64,000 nt of DNA from Micromonospora matsumotoense (lineage in GTDB: Bacteria; Actinomycetota; Actinomycetes; Mycobacteriales; Micromonosporaceae): positions 496,001 to 560,000 of the forward strand of contig NZ_FMCU01000002.1 in the NCBI RefSeq assembly GCF_900091525.1, in the 5' to 3' direction. Below, piece after piece: positions 35,694 to 44,728 of the stretch (positions are counted from its first letter, which is position 1; each line of letters opens with the position of its first letter). Made by a program: the position numbers and the translations under genes. A model generated the notes under the pieces. That model searched no databases, was not told the DNA's origin, and saw only the letters and a list, made by a program, of their open reading frames with translations.

Positions 35694-36452
35694 ATGCGTC
35701 GAACCCTCACCGTCCCCCTGGTGGCGACAGGTGCCGTCGTCACCTCCCTGGGCCTCGCCGCGCCCGCCCAGGCCCACGGCTACGTCTCCGCCCCACCCAG
35801 CCGCCAGGCCCTCTGCGCCCAGGGGAAGGTGCCCGACTGCGGCCAGATCCGGTACGAGCCGCAGAGCGTCGAAGGCCGCAAGGGGTTGCGTAGTTGCAGC
35901 GCCGGGATCACCCAGTTCGCCGTCCTCGACGACGACGACCGGGGCTGGCCGGCCACCCCGGTCGGCAGCACGGTCACCTTCACCTGGGTGAACACGGCCC
36001 GGCACGCCACCAGCAACTGGGAGTACTTCATCGGCGGCACCCGGGTCGGTGTCGTCGACGGCGGCGGCCGGCAACCCGAGGCCACCGTCTCGCACACCGT
36101 CAACCTGGGCGGTTTCTCCGGCCGGCAGAAGATCCTCGCCGTCTGGAACATCTCCGACACCGCCAACGCCTTCTACGCCTGCGTGGACGTGCAACTCGGC
36201 GGCGGTGGCCCGACCCCGAGCCCCAGCCCGACGCCGACCCGCACCCCGGGCCCGACCCCGACCCGGACCACCCCGCCCCCGACCACCCCGGCCCCCTCGC
36301 CGACCGTCGGCGGCACCTGGGCCGCCGGTCGCAGCTACCAGGTCGGCGACCTGGTCACCTACCAGGCGGTGAGCTACCGGTGCCGGCAGGCGCACACCGC
36401 GATCCCGGGCTGGGAACCGCCGTACGTGCCCGCCCTGTGGACCCAGGTCTGA
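35694..36452 (+). CDS. AA10 lytic polysaccharide monooxygenase with CBM5/12
   Basis: A 252-residue secreted copper enzyme that cleaves crystalline chitin or cellulose oxidatively. A 27-residue signal peptide ends in PAQA, exposing His28 (HGYVSAPPSRQ) as the N-terminal half of the copper histidine brace. The second brace His is in NTARHATSNWEYF near residue 103. The catalytic domain ends near residue 175. A Pro/Thr linker of ~45 residues follows, then a C-terminal chitin-binding CBM5/12 (TWAAGRSYQVGDLVTY, GWEPPYVPALW). The CBM type favours chitin. The ATG has GAGGAG seven bases upstream. An AT-rich promoter island lies about 100 bases before it. Confidence 0.95.
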   Translation: MRRTLTVPLVATGAVVTSLGLAAPAQAHGYVSAPPSRQALCAQGKVPDCGQIRYEPQSVEGRKGLRSCSAGITQFAVLDDDDRGWPATPVGSTVTFTWVNTARHATSNWEYFIGGTRVGVVDGGGRQPEATVSHTVNLGGFSGRQKILAVWNISDTANAFYACVDVQLGGGGPTPSPSPTPTRTPGPTPTRTTPPPTTPAPSPTVGGTWAAGRSYQVGDLVTYQAVSYRCRQAHTAIPGWEPPYVPALWTQV

Positions 36453-36464
36453 CCGGAGTCGACC

Positions 36465-37148
36465 GTGCCCGACCGACGATCACCAGCCGCGCTCCTGCCT
36501 CGGCGGGCGGGTGTCGGGGGTCCACCGTCCACCGTTGACCGCTCCCGCCCCGGCCGCCACCGACCCCGCGGTGTGCCGCGACGCCTGGCCGTCGTGGTCG
36601 CCGCGGTGCTGCTGCTCGCCGGGTGCGCGCCCGCCGCATCCCCGGCCACCCCCGTGCCGTCCCCGTCGAACGGGTCAGGTGCGTCGACCGTGGTCGGCGG
36701 ACTCGACCGGGTGTTCCTGCACGCCATGACGGCCCACCAGGAGCGGACCCTGGCCATCGTCCGGGTCGCGCCACAGCGGATTCGGCAGCCGGGACTGCGT
36801 ACCCTGGTCGCCGCCGTCGAGGCGACCGAGACCGACGAGGTCGCCCAGGCCCGCGAGTGGCTCCGCGCCGCCGGGCCGGACCCCGGCGGGCACCGGCACG
36901 AGCATCCCGACCCGAGCGGCGCACCCGACCCGGTGTCCCGGCTGCGGGACACCCCGGCCGCCGGATACGACGCCGTCCTGGTGGCGGTGCTGGTGGCGCA
37001 GCAACGGCAGGCGGCGGAACTGGCCCGGGCCCACCTGGCGCTGGCGGCCTCCCCGGCCGTCCGCGACCTGGCCCGACGCATCGACGAGTCCCGTACCGCG
37101 CAGATCCGCCTGCTCACCGCGCTGCCGGTCGCCCGGGTCACACCCTGA
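36465..37148 (+). CDS. Putative lipoprotein, DUF305-like
   Basis: A 227-residue protein. A hydrophobic segment ends in LLLAGC, a lipobox, so the mature part should be lipid-anchored outside the membrane. The mature domain is helical and has RVFLHAMTAHQERTLAIVRVA and AVLVAVLVAQQRQAAELARAHL, like a diverged DUF305 (ferritin-like metal-binding) protein in which the usual paired His are partly lost. The GTG at 36465 has GGAG upstream but gives an unusually long 42-residue lead before the signal; a GTG at 36573 would give a standard lipoprotein signal. It lies 12 bases after the LPMO stop, so it may be co-transcribed with it. Confidence 0.6.
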   Translation: MPDRRSPAALLPRRAGVGGPPSTVDRSRPGRHRPRGVPRRLAVVVAAVLLLAGCAPAASPATPVPSPSNGSGASTVVGGLDRVFLHAMTAHQERTLAIVRVAPQRIRQPGLRTLVAAVEATETDEVAQAREWLRAAGPDPGGHRHEHPDPSGAPDPVSRLRDTPAAGYDAVLVAVLVAQQRQAAELARAHLALAASPAVRDLARRIDESRTAQIRLLTALPVARVTP

Positions 37149-37263
37149 CCCGGGCCCGGCGGCCGGTGGACGCCTCGGCGTCGTCGCCATAGCGCAAGCG
37201 GCTGATTTCACCACCCGTACGGCCAGCGGGTGGAGTCGTTCGGCCAGCCCGTCGGCATCGATG

Positions 37264-37293
37264 TTCCTCGTGTTCCTCGGGCCCCGGTATAGT
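37264..37293 (+). promoter_or_regulatory. Promoter of the LuxR-type regulator
   Basis: TATAGT at 37288-37293 is a good -10 box, with a weak TTCCTC -35 (37264-37269) 18 bases before it. A transcript would begin near 37300, leaving a short leader before the likely GTG start at 37331. Confidence 0.45.
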
Positions 37294-37330
37294 CCCGTCG
37301 ATCCCCATTGGAGTGTCGCAGGGAAAGCAC

Positions 37331-40195
37331 GTGATCTGCGTGATGGCAGCCGGGCTGGAGAATGTGGTGTCCGGCCCACCATTCGTCGGACGGCGGTCGG
37401 AGGTCGCGCGTATCCGCGCCGCTCACGTCGACAGCGTGCGCACCGGAACGCAGGTGGTCTGCGAGGTGGTCGGCGACCCGGGAATCGGCAAGACCCGCCT
37501 GGTGCACGCCGCGTTGGCCCGCTGCGCGCCGACCCTGCCCCTCGTCGTCGGCACCGGTGTGGAGGCCGAGCAGGGCATCCCGTTCCACGTCTTCCGGCAC
37601 GCCTTCGGCGCCGCCCGGCCGCCCCGTGCCGACCCGCGGCGGCACCCCGGCGGCGGGGCCGAACCCGACGGTGCGCTGCTGCCCCGTGTCGCCGGCCCGG
37701 TCGACGTGCGGCTGTTCCGCACCTACCAACTGGCCCGTCGGTTGCTCGCCCTGGCTGCCCGGGACGGGCTGACCCTCGTCCTGGACGACCTGCACTGGGC
37801 CGACGTCTCCTCCATCGGGCTCGTCACCCACCTGCTGCGCTACCCGGTGCCCGCACCGCTGCTGCTGATCCTGGCCTACCGGCCCCGGCAGATGGCGACC
37901 GCGATGCCGTTCGGCCCGCCCGACACCGGCGTCCCCGCAGGCGGGTGTCGGGAGCGGATCGAGCTGGGGCCACTCAGCCTCGCCGAAACCGTCGAGATGT
38001 ACCCGCAGGACGACCCGGGCGAGCTGGACGAACGCCATGACCGGGCCGCCGGCAACCCCGGCTACCTCGCCGCGCTGGCCGTCGTCGAACCGGCCGGCGG
38101 CGACCGGGACGCCCCGTCGACCGGCCCGCCCCGGCTCACCGACCGGGCGGTGGCCACCCTGCGCGCCGAATGGGCCGGCCTGCCCCCGGCCGACACGGCG
38201 TGCCTGCGCGCCGCGGCCGTGTTCGACACGCCGTGCGCGGTGGAACTGCTCGCCGAGGTCGCCCAACTGCCGGCGCAACTGGCCGGCGAGTCCGCGTGGC
38301 GGCTGGTCCGTCGCGACCTGCTGCGGGTCGTCCCGGCGACGGCACGGTTCACCTTCCGACATCCGGTGCTGCGCTCGGCGGTCCGTCAGGACACCGATCC
38401 GGCCTGGCGGGTCGAGGCCCACCACCGGGCACTGACCGCGCTGCTCGCCCGGGGCGCGCCTCCGGCGGAGCGGGTGGCACAGGTCGACCAGCTGCTCGGC
38501 CTGCCCCACGACCGGCCGGTCGAACCGTACGTCGAGGTGCTCTGCCGGGCCGCCCGGGAGATCCGCCGCGATGCCCCGGAACTGGCCGTCCGCTGGCTGC
38601 GGGCGGCGTTGCGCGCACTGCGGCCACCGGCCGGCTCCCCCGACAGCCGGCACGACGTCACCCTGCTGCTGGCCCGGATCACCGGGGAGGCGGGGAACCT
38701 CGCCGAGAGCCGGACGCTGTTGCGGGAGGTCGTCCCCGAGCTGCCCGTCGACCCGACCGGCCGTCGGGCCGCCGCCGTCGCCCAGTGGGTCCGGGTGGAA
38801 CGGCTGCTCGGCAACTACGCGGAGGCCGCCGCGATCAGCCGCCGTGAGCTGATCGGCATGCCGACGCCGACCGCCGGGGCGTACCAGCTCGCCACCGAAC
38901 TGGGCGCCGTCGGCATCCTGTCCGGCCACCCCTCGCCGGTGCCCGGCGGTGCACCCGACGGCGAGGCCAGCGGCATCGACCGGGCCGGTCTGCTCGCGGT
39001 ACGCGTACTCGCCGCCGCCCACGACGGCGACGTCGACATCGCCCGCGGGCTGCTCGCCACGGGTGTGCCGATCATCGACGCGCTGCCCGACCGGGACCTG
39101 CGCGACCATCCCGACTGCCTGCTGGCGCTCGGGCTGGCCGAGCTGTTCCTGGAGCGACCCGCCGACGCCACCCGGCATCTGGACCGGGGGATCGCCCTGG
39201 TCCGCGACGCCCACCGCGACGACGGTCTCTGCCAACTGCTGCTCGGTCGGAGTCAGGTGGCCTACCACCGGGGTCAGCTCGGCACGGTGATCGCGTTGGC
39301 CACCGAGGCCGGGGCCGTCGCCCGCCGGATCGGCAGCCGCTCCCTGCTCAGCTTCGCGCTCGCCTTCGAGGCGCAGGGCACCGCCTGGCGGGGCGGCCCC
39401 CGCGACGACGAACGCGCGGTGGCGTTGGCCCGCAGCGCGGTGGAGCTCGCCAGTGACCTGGACAGCTGGTCCGGACGTACCGCGGCGACCGCGTTGGCGA
39501 CCGCGACCCTGCTCGCCGGCGACCCGGCCACCTGTCGGGAGATGCTCACCGACGCCGGTGGGGACGGCCGGCTGACCCGCCTCCAGGCGTCCCTGCGTCC
39601 GATGTGGCACGAAGTGCTCTGCACCGCCGCGCTGGCCGCCGGGGACCTGCCCGAGGCGCAGCGGCGGGCCCGGGCCGCGTTGGCGGCCGCCGACCTGATC
39701 GGTCTGCCGGGGCAGCGCGCCTTCGCCGAGTCGGCGTACGGGGAGGTGCTGCTCGCCCAGGGGGAAGTGTCGGCGGCCATGCCCTACCTGCGCGCCGCGG
39801 CGGACCGGTTCCGGGCCGCCGGCATGGTGCTGCGGCACAGCCTGGCCCTGGTCTCGATCGCCCGGGCGTCGGAGGCGGTGGACCAGGGCGGCCCCGCCGC
39901 CGCCCGGGCCCGCCACCGGGCACTGGAACTGGCGGCCCGGTGTGGCACCGAACGGGTCGCCCTGCGGCTGGCCCGACCGTTGCGGGCGCTCGCCGAGACC
40001 GCACTGACCGACCGGGAGTGGCACATCGCCCGGCTGGCCACCACCGGCGTCACCAACCGGCTGATCGGCCGTCAGCTGCACATCAGCCCGCGCACCGTGG
40101 AGGCGCACCTGACCCGGATCTACCGCAAGGCGGGGGTGGAGTCCCGGTCCGGTCTGGTTGCCTGGGTGTCCCGTTTCGATGACACCGACCGGTGA
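37331..40195 (+). CDS. Large ATP-binding LuxR-family regulator (LAL type)
   Basis: A 954-residue regulator. Near the N-terminus FVGRRSEVARI begins a STAND-type ATPase with P-loop GDPGIGKTRL (about residue 50) and Walker B LTLVLDDLHWAD (about 145). The middle ~600 residues are helical repeats. The C-terminal ~65 residues are a GerE/LuxR helix-turn-helix: LTDREWHIARLATTGVTNRLIGRQL, ISPRTVEAHLTRIYRKAGV (read in parts). LAL regulators usually switch on sugar-use or secondary-metabolite genes. Start: GTG 37331 follows AGGGAAAG closely; GTG 37313 and ATG 37343 are alternatives in the same frame. Targets are not evident from neighbours. Confidence 0.88.
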   Translation: MICVMAAGLENVVSGPPFVGRRSEVARIRAAHVDSVRTGTQVVCEVVGDPGIGKTRLVHAALARCAPTLPLVVGTGVEAEQGIPFHVFRHAFGAARPPRADPRRHPGGGAEPDGALLPRVAGPVDVRLFRTYQLARRLLALAARDGLTLVLDDLHWADVSSIGLVTHLLRYPVPAPLLLILAYRPRQMATAMPFGPPDTGVPAGGCRERIELGPLSLAETVEMYPQDDPGELDERHDRAAGNPGYLAALAVVEPAGGDRDAPSTGPPRLTDRAVATLRAEWAGLPPADTACLRAAAVFDTPCAVELLAEVAQLPAQLAGESAWRLVRRDLLRVVPATARFTFRHPVLRSAVRQDTDPAWRVEAHHRALTALLARGAPPAERVAQVDQLLGLPHDRPVEPYVEVLCRAAREIRRDAPELAVRWLRAALRALRPPAGSPDSRHDVTLLLARITGEAGNLAESRTLLREVVPELPVDPTGRRAAAVAQWVRVERLLGNYAEAAAISRRELIGMPTPTAGAYQLATELGAVGILSGHPSPVPGGAPDGEASGIDRAGLLAVRVLAAAHDGDVDIARGLLATGVPIIDALPDRDLRDHPDCLLALGLAELFLERPADATRHLDRGIALVRDAHRDDGLCQLLLGRSQVAYHRGQLGTVIALATEAGAVARRIGSRSLLSFALAFEAQGTAWRGGPRDDERAVALARSAVELASDLDSWSGRTAATALATATLLAGDPATCREMLTDAGGDGRLTRLQASLRPMWHEVLCTAALAAGDLPEAQRRARAALAAADLIGLPGQRAFAESAYGEVLLAQGEVSAAMPYLRAAADRFRAAGMVLRHSLALVSIARASEAVDQGGPAAARARHRALELAARCGTERVALRLARPLRALAETALTDREWHIARLATTGVTNRLIGRQLHISPRTVEAHLTRIYRKAGVESRSGLVAWVSRFDDTDR

Positions 40196-40256
40196 CCGGG
40201 TGGCGGTGTGGACGACCGTCCGGTGCGTCGTCGCCGGCCCCGTGCCCGGGCCCGGG

Positions 40257-40994
40257 TCAGCCGTTGTCGCCGGACGGCTCGGGGCCGGGCTGATTCTCCA
40301 GCAGTTCGGCGACGTGCGCCTCGGCCTGGCTCTCCACGGCCAGTCGGAACGCCTCGGTGAGCACGTTGACCACACCCTGGGTCAGCAGGATCGTCTCCCG
40401 GTCGGCGTCGGACCACGACGGGCGGGACCCGGCGCCACCCAGTTCGGGGGCGAGGGCCAGCATCCGGGCGGTGACGGCCGCGACCAGCTCGTCGGCGAGG
40501 GGCTTGACGCTGTCCAGCACCTCGCTGAGCGCCTGCAACGCCGGCACCGTGCCCATCCGCACCCGGTGCAGGTCCAGCGCGGCCCGCAGCGGCCGGGGCC
40601 GTACGGTGCGGACCGTCCCGTCCGGGGCCCGTCCGATCACCCCGTGCCGGGTCAGCGCATGGGTCAGCGCGGGCCGTTCGGTGGCCAGCCGTTGCAGCAT
40701 CGCGGTCAGTCCGTCGGGTGCCTCGTCGCCGTTGCGCACGCCGAGCATCGCCTCGATGGAGACCAGGTTGAAGCCCTGCCGTTGCAGGGTCAGGATGGCC
40801 TCGAGGCGGCGGACGTGCGTGTCGTCGTAGAGCGCGACCCGACCTCGGCGCACCGGTGGGGCCAGCAGCCGGCGGGCCTGGTGGGCGCGGATGTTGCGCG
40901 CCGACATCCCCACCTTGCGGGCGAGCTCCTCCACGGTGTATCCGACCGCGGTGCCGGCGGTAGCCGGCCCGGTCGTCACCCGGTCGATGGTCAC
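40257..40994 (-). CDS. MerR-family transcriptional regulator
   Basis: A 245-residue regulator. Residues ~18-85 are a MerR winged helix: YTVEELARKVGMSARNIRAHQARRLL, then GRVALYDDTHVRRLEAILTLQRQGF, then LVSIEAML (read in parts). The C-terminal ~150 residues are helical with no metal-binding cysteines, so it probably senses an organic ligand rather than a metal. The GTG at 40994 has GGAGG seven bases upstream. The region upstream (40995-41223) holds an imperfect palindrome at 41152-41167 and two AACCACTA repeats about 27 bases apart. Confidence 0.85.
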   Translation of the reverse strand: MTIDRVTTGPATAGTAVGYTVEELARKVGMSARNIRAHQARRLLAPPVRRGRVALYDDTHVRRLEAILTLQRQGFNLVSIEAMLGVRNGDEAPDGLTAMLQRLATERPALTHALTRHGVIGRAPDGTVRTVRPRPLRAALDLHRVRMGTVPALQALSEVLDSVKPLADELVAAVTARMLALAPELGGAGSRPSWSDADRETILLTQGVVNVLTEAFRLAVESQAEAHVAELLENQPGPEPSGDNG

Positions 40995-41151
40995 GGTGGC
41001 CTCCGCAGGCGTCGGGGACGGGGTACGGCGACCTGCCGGCCGGTTGCGGCGGACGGCGGGCTCCCCGGGGCCGAGCGTATGGCCGGGTAACTACCGGGCG
41101 ACAGGAGGGGAACCACTACTTGTCCGCACCGGCGATCAACCACTATCCTCC

Positions 41152-41167
41152 GTGATTGCGCGATCAC
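41152..41167. promoter_or_regulatory. Imperfect palindrome upstream of the MerR gene
   Basis: GTGATtGCGCgATCAC has perfect 5-base arms and a GCGC centre with one mismatched pair. It lies about 160 bases upstream of the MerR start and could serve that gene, or be unrelated. Confidence 0.3.
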
Positions 41168-41223
41168 TGCCTTCCGTATTGCCCGGATCTCGCCGCTACT
41201 GCCCCGATCGCCGGGCCGACCGG

Positions 41224-42660
41224 TCAGCCGGCGTGGGCGGGCGCGGTGAACGGCAGCAGCACCCGGAACACGGTCGACCCCGGCACGGTGTCGACCCGGA
41301 TGTCTCCGTGGTGCTTGTTGACCACGATCCGGTACGAGATGTCCAACCCCAGCCCGGTGCCCTCACCGACGCCCTTGGTGGTGAAGAACGGTTCGAAGAT
41401 GCGCGGCCGGACCGCCTCGGGAATGCCCGGTCCGGTGTCGGCGACCTCGACCGTCAACAGGTCGCCGGCCCGCCCGGTGCGCAGCGTCAGCACGCCGTCC
41501 GCGCCCATCGCCGACAGGGCGTTGTCGATCAGGTTCGTCCACACCTGGTTCAGTTCCGCCGCGTACGCCGGGATGGGCGGCAGGTCCCGGTCGTACTCCC
41601 GGACCACCCGCACCCCGGGTGGGATCTTCGCCTTGAACATCACCAGGGTGGCGTCGAGCAGGTCGTGCACGTCCACCACCTGGTGCGGGGCCCGGTCCAG
41701 CTGCGAGTACTGCTTGGCCGCGCCGACCAGGGTGGAGATCCGGGTGACCGCGTCGTCGATCTCGGCCATCAACTGCTCGGTGTCCAGTGTGTACGACAGC
41801 CACCGCACCGCCGACTCCATGTCCTGCGGGCCGACCACCTCGCGTACCTGCTCCAGCCAGCCGGTGTCCAGGCCGGCGGCGACCAGCGTCGGCGCCAGGT
41901 CCCAGCCGGCGGTGACCTGGTGTTCGTCCAGCCAGTCGGCCAGCTCGTCCTCGGCGTCGCTGGCGGCCATCGGGGACAGTTGCGGCGCGCGGGCGGCCCG
42001 CTTCACCGCCTCCTCCTGCAACTCCACCAGGGTGTGCAGCCGGCGGCCGTCGAGCCGGCCGTCGGCGATCATCGCCAGCTTGTGCCGCATCCCGGCGACC
42101 CGGTCGCGGAGCGCGGAGGTGGCCCGTACGGCCGCGCCGGCCGGGTTGTTCAGCTCGTGGGTGAGCCCGGCGGACAACGAGCCCAGGGCGAGCAGCCGTT
42201 CCCGTTCGCCGATGATGGTCTGGGTGTCCCGCATCCCGAAGAACAGCCCCTCCAGCAGGTGCATCGCCATCGGGAACCAGGTCCGCACCGCGTGGGCGAA
42301 CGTCTCGGCGGGCAGCACCAGGAACTCGGCGTCGGTGATCGCCCGCAGGGTGTTCAGGTAGACCTGGTCGACCTGCCCGCCCAGGTACGCCTGGGTGGCT
42401 CCGCCGTACACCCCGCGCTGGTCGGTGCGGTTGACCTCCAGGTCGTCGCCGTGCACCCGCCGACTCATCGACACCGTGCCGGACAGCAGGGTGAAGAAGC
42501 AGCTCGCCGGCTCACCCTCGGCATAGACGACGGTGCCGCCGGCCCGCTGCTCGACCCGGCCGTGCTCGGCCAGCCAGTCGAGCTGTTCGGGGTCGAGGGC
42601 GGCGAAGAGGAACAGCTCCCGTAGCTGGTCCGGGGTGAGTCGTTCGTCGGTGTCGCTCAC
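41224..42660 (-). CDS. Cyclic-nucleotide-domain histidine kinase
   Basis: A 478-residue soluble kinase. Residues ~10-130 form a cNMP-binding (CAP-type) domain: LFAALDPEQLDWLAEHG, VVYAEGEPASCFFTLLSGTV (in parts). The kinase core has the phospho-acceptor His in LSAGLTHELNNPAGAA near residue 170. The HATPase part has NQVWTNLIDNALSAM near 370, VADTGPGIP and GTGLGLDISYRIV. There is no membrane helix. Its ATG overlaps the stop of the upstream receiver-flavoprotein gene (ATGA), so the receiver is the natural phosphate target. Whether the sensor domain really binds cAMP cannot be told; the arginine of the phosphate-binding cassette is not obvious. Confidence 0.88.
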   Translation of the reverse strand: MSDTDERLTPDQLRELFLFAALDPEQLDWLAEHGRVEQRAGGTVVYAEGEPASCFFTLLSGTVSMSRRVHGDDLEVNRTDQRGVYGGATQAYLGGQVDQVYLNTLRAITDAEFLVLPAETFAHAVRTWFPMAMHLLEGLFFGMRDTQTIIGERERLLALGSLSAGLTHELNNPAGAAVRATSALRDRVAGMRHKLAMIADGRLDGRRLHTLVELQEEAVKRAARAPQLSPMAASDAEDELADWLDEHQVTAGWDLAPTLVAAGLDTGWLEQVREVVGPQDMESAVRWLSYTLDTEQLMAEIDDAVTRISTLVGAAKQYSQLDRAPHQVVDVHDLLDATLVMFKAKIPPGVRVVREYDRDLPPIPAYAAELNQVWTNLIDNALSAMGADGVLTLRTGRAGDLLTVEVADTGPGIPEAVRPRIFEPFFTTKGVGEGTGLGLDISYRIVVNKHHGDIRVDTVPGSTVFRVLLPFTAPAHAG

Positions 42661-44324
42661 TGTGCCTCCAGATAGCGGTGTACCAGCGAGACGGCCATCG
42701 CGCCCTCACCGACCGCCGAGGCGACCCGCTTGACCGACGAGGCCCGCACGTCACCGGCGGCGAACACCCCCGGCAGGCTCGACTCCAGGTGGTACGGGTC
42801 GCGGGCGAGGGTCCAGCCGGGTGGTTTCCGGCCGCCCGCGGTGAGGTCGGGACCCGCGACGATGAAGCCCCGCTCGTCGCGGGCCAGCACCCCGTCCAGC
42901 CACTCGGTGCGTGGCTCCGCGCCGATGAAGATGAACAACCAGGAGGCGTCCACCTCGCGGACGTCGCCACTGCGGGTGTCGCGCAGCCGCAGCCGTTCCA
43001 GATGCCCGTCACCCGCGCCGCCGACCACCTCGGTGTGCGGGTGCACCACGATCCGGTCGTTGCGCTCCAACTGCTGGATCAGGTACGACGACATCGACGC
43101 GGTGAGGTCGGCGCCCCGGATCAGCAGGTGCACCCGGCTGGCGTACCGGGAGAAGTGCACCGCCGCCTGGCCGGCCGAGTTGGCCCCGCCGACGATCCAG
43201 ACGTCCTGGTCGACGCAGCTCGGGGCCTCGGTGGACGCCGCGCCGTAGAACACCCCCAGACCGGTCAGGTCGGCCAGACCGGGCGCGTCGAGCACCCGGT
43301 AGGACACTCCGGTGGCGAGCACCACCGTGTGCGCGGCGATGGTGCTGCCGTCGCCGAAGTGCAGCAGCCGGGCCGCCCCGGCGCTCTCCAGCCCCACCAC
43401 CTCGCGGGTGCTGAGCAACTCCGCACCGAACTTCAGCGCCTGCCGGCGGGCCCGGTCGGTGAGCTGGGCGCCGGACACCCCGTCGGGGAAGCCGAGGTAG
43501 TTCTCGATCCGGCTGCTCTGCCCGGCCTGGCCGCCGGTGGCCCGCCGCTCCACCAGCACGGTGCGCAGCCCCTCCGAGGCCCCGTAGACGGCGGCACCGA
43601 GCCCGGCCGGCCCGCCACCGACCACCACCAGGTCGTAGAAGTCGGCTGCCGGGGCGACGGTGAGCCCGGCCACCGCGGCCAGTTCCGCCTCCGTCGGGGC
43701 GACCAGCGCCTTGCCGTCCGGCGTGACCACCAGCGGTACGTCGGTCGCGTCGGCCCCGGCGGCGGCGAGCAGCCGGCCGCCCTCCGGGTCGTCGGTGAGC
43801 AGCCAGCGGTAGGGCACCAGGTTGCGGGCAAGGAAGTCCCGGACCGCGAACGACGGCGCCGACCAGCGGTGCCCGACCACCCGGATCTCGTCGCTGGCCT
43901 GGTCGGGGCTGGCCGCCCAGGCTTCCAGCAGGGTGTCGACCACCGGGTAGAGCTTCTCCTCCGGCGGGTGCCACGGCTTGAGCAGGTAGTGGTCCAGGTC
44001 GACCACGTTGATCGCGTCGATCGCCGCGTCGGTGTCGGCGTACGCGGTCAGCAGCACCCGGCGGGCGGCCGGGAAGAGGTCCATCGCGGCCTCCAGGAAC
44101 TGGATCCCGTTCATCTCGGGCATCCGGTAGTCGGCCAGCAGCACCGCCACCCGTTCACCGCGCAGCTTGATCTCCCGCAGCGCGTCCAGCCCGCCGGAGC
44201 CGGAGTCGGCCCGGACCACCCGGTACCGGTCGCCGTACCGGCGGCGGATGTCCCGGGCCACGGCCCGGGAGACGGCGGGGTCGTCGTCGATGGTGAGGAT
44301 CACCGGCTGTGCCATGGTGCCCAT
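42657..44324 (-). CDS. Receiver domain fused to glutaredoxin-like and thioredoxin-reductase-like flavoprotein
   Basis: A 555-residue protein of three parts. Residues 5-125 are a receiver: ILTIDDDPAVSRA, phospho-acceptor Asp65 in LLADYRMPEMNG, and Lys in YLLKPW. Residues ~145-225 look like a glutaredoxin/GST N-terminal fold, but the active site is WSAPSF with no cysteine. Residues ~230-555 are a thioredoxin-reductase-like flavoprotein: VVVGGGPAGLGAAVYGAS, RIENYLGFP, VWIVGGANSAGQAAV, FAAGDVR. Where the reductase has CATCDG, this protein has GAASTEA, so the redox disulfide is lost. It overlaps the cNMP-domain kinase gene. A second ATG three codons in (44315) is an equally good start. Confidence 0.88.
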   Translation of the reverse strand: MGTMAQPVILTIDDDPAVSRAVARDIRRRYGDRYRVVRADSGSGGLDALREIKLRGERVAVLLADYRMPEMNGIQFLEAAMDLFPAARRVLLTAYADTDAAIDAINVVDLDHYLLKPWHPPEEKLYPVVDTLLEAWAASPDQASDEIRVVGHRWSAPSFAVRDFLARNLVPYRWLLTDDPEGGRLLAAAGADATDVPLVVTPDGKALVAPTEAELAAVAGLTVAPAADFYDLVVVGGGPAGLGAAVYGASEGLRTVLVERRATGGQAGQSSRIENYLGFPDGVSGAQLTDRARRQALKFGAELLSTREVVGLESAGAARLLHFGDGSTIAAHTVVLATGVSYRVLDAPGLADLTGLGVFYGAASTEAPSCVDQDVWIVGGANSAGQAAVHFSRYASRVHLLIRGADLTASMSSYLIQQLERNDRIVVHPHTEVVGGAGDGHLERLRLRDTRSGDVREVDASWLFIFIGAEPRTEWLDGVLARDERGFIVAGPDLTAGGRKPPGWTLARDPYHLESSLPGVFAAGDVRASSVKRVASAVGEGAMAVSLVHRYLEAQ

Positions 44325-44398
44325 GTAAGCACAGCCGGCGGTCCGGGCCGCCGCGCCGCCGATGGCGGTCCGGCGGCGGGTGTCCGTGGCGTTATCCG

Positions 44399-44427
44399 TT
44401 GGCTTTCCTCGGGGCGCGGCCTATGGT
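44399..44427 (+). promoter_or_regulatory. Promoter of the DksA/TraR leader
   Basis: TTGGCT (44399-44404), 17-base spacer, TATGGT (44422-44427). An ATG at 44435 lies seven bases after the -10 box, the spacing seen for leaderless starts. It is among the best-looking promoters in the window. Confidence 0.6.
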
Positions 44428-44627
44428 GGGCCTCATGTCCCTGGCCGTTCGACTGCGCCGTCCCGCCGCCACCGGTTCTCCGGTGACGGCGGTCGTGGTC
44501 GGCCGGTTCGAGGCGGTGGTGCCCGGTGCGGCACAGTCCGCCGTGGTGCCCACCCAGGGGCGGCCGAGCCCGATCCCCGCCGGGCGTGGCCCACCCGGAG
44601 AAACGCTCCTCCTCCGGATCGGCCACC

Positions 44628-44659
44628 AGGGCGAAGCCATTTCGGCTTCGGCCCTTTTT
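44628..44659 (+). terminator. Intrinsic terminator inside the DksA/TraR leader (candidate attenuator)
   Basis: AGGGCGAAGCC pairs with GGCTTCGGCCCT (one bulged G) around a 5-base loop and is followed at once by TTTTT at 44655-44659. It is the only hairpin in the window with a proper T-tract. It lies about 200 bases after the promoter and 70 bases before the DksA/TraR ATG. A second CCCTTTTTCTG follows at about 44670-44680. Confidence 0.65.
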
Positions 44660-44728
44660 CTGTTTCCGTCCCTTTTTCTGCCCGTCGTTCCCCGCTTCCC
44701 GAAGCGCGGTGCCCCGAAAGGACACACC

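Noticed and set aside
37208..40375. Long minus-strand open frame opposite the LuxR gene
   Set aside because: It is antisense to a protein with P-loop and LuxR motifs; the translated text is compositional noise.
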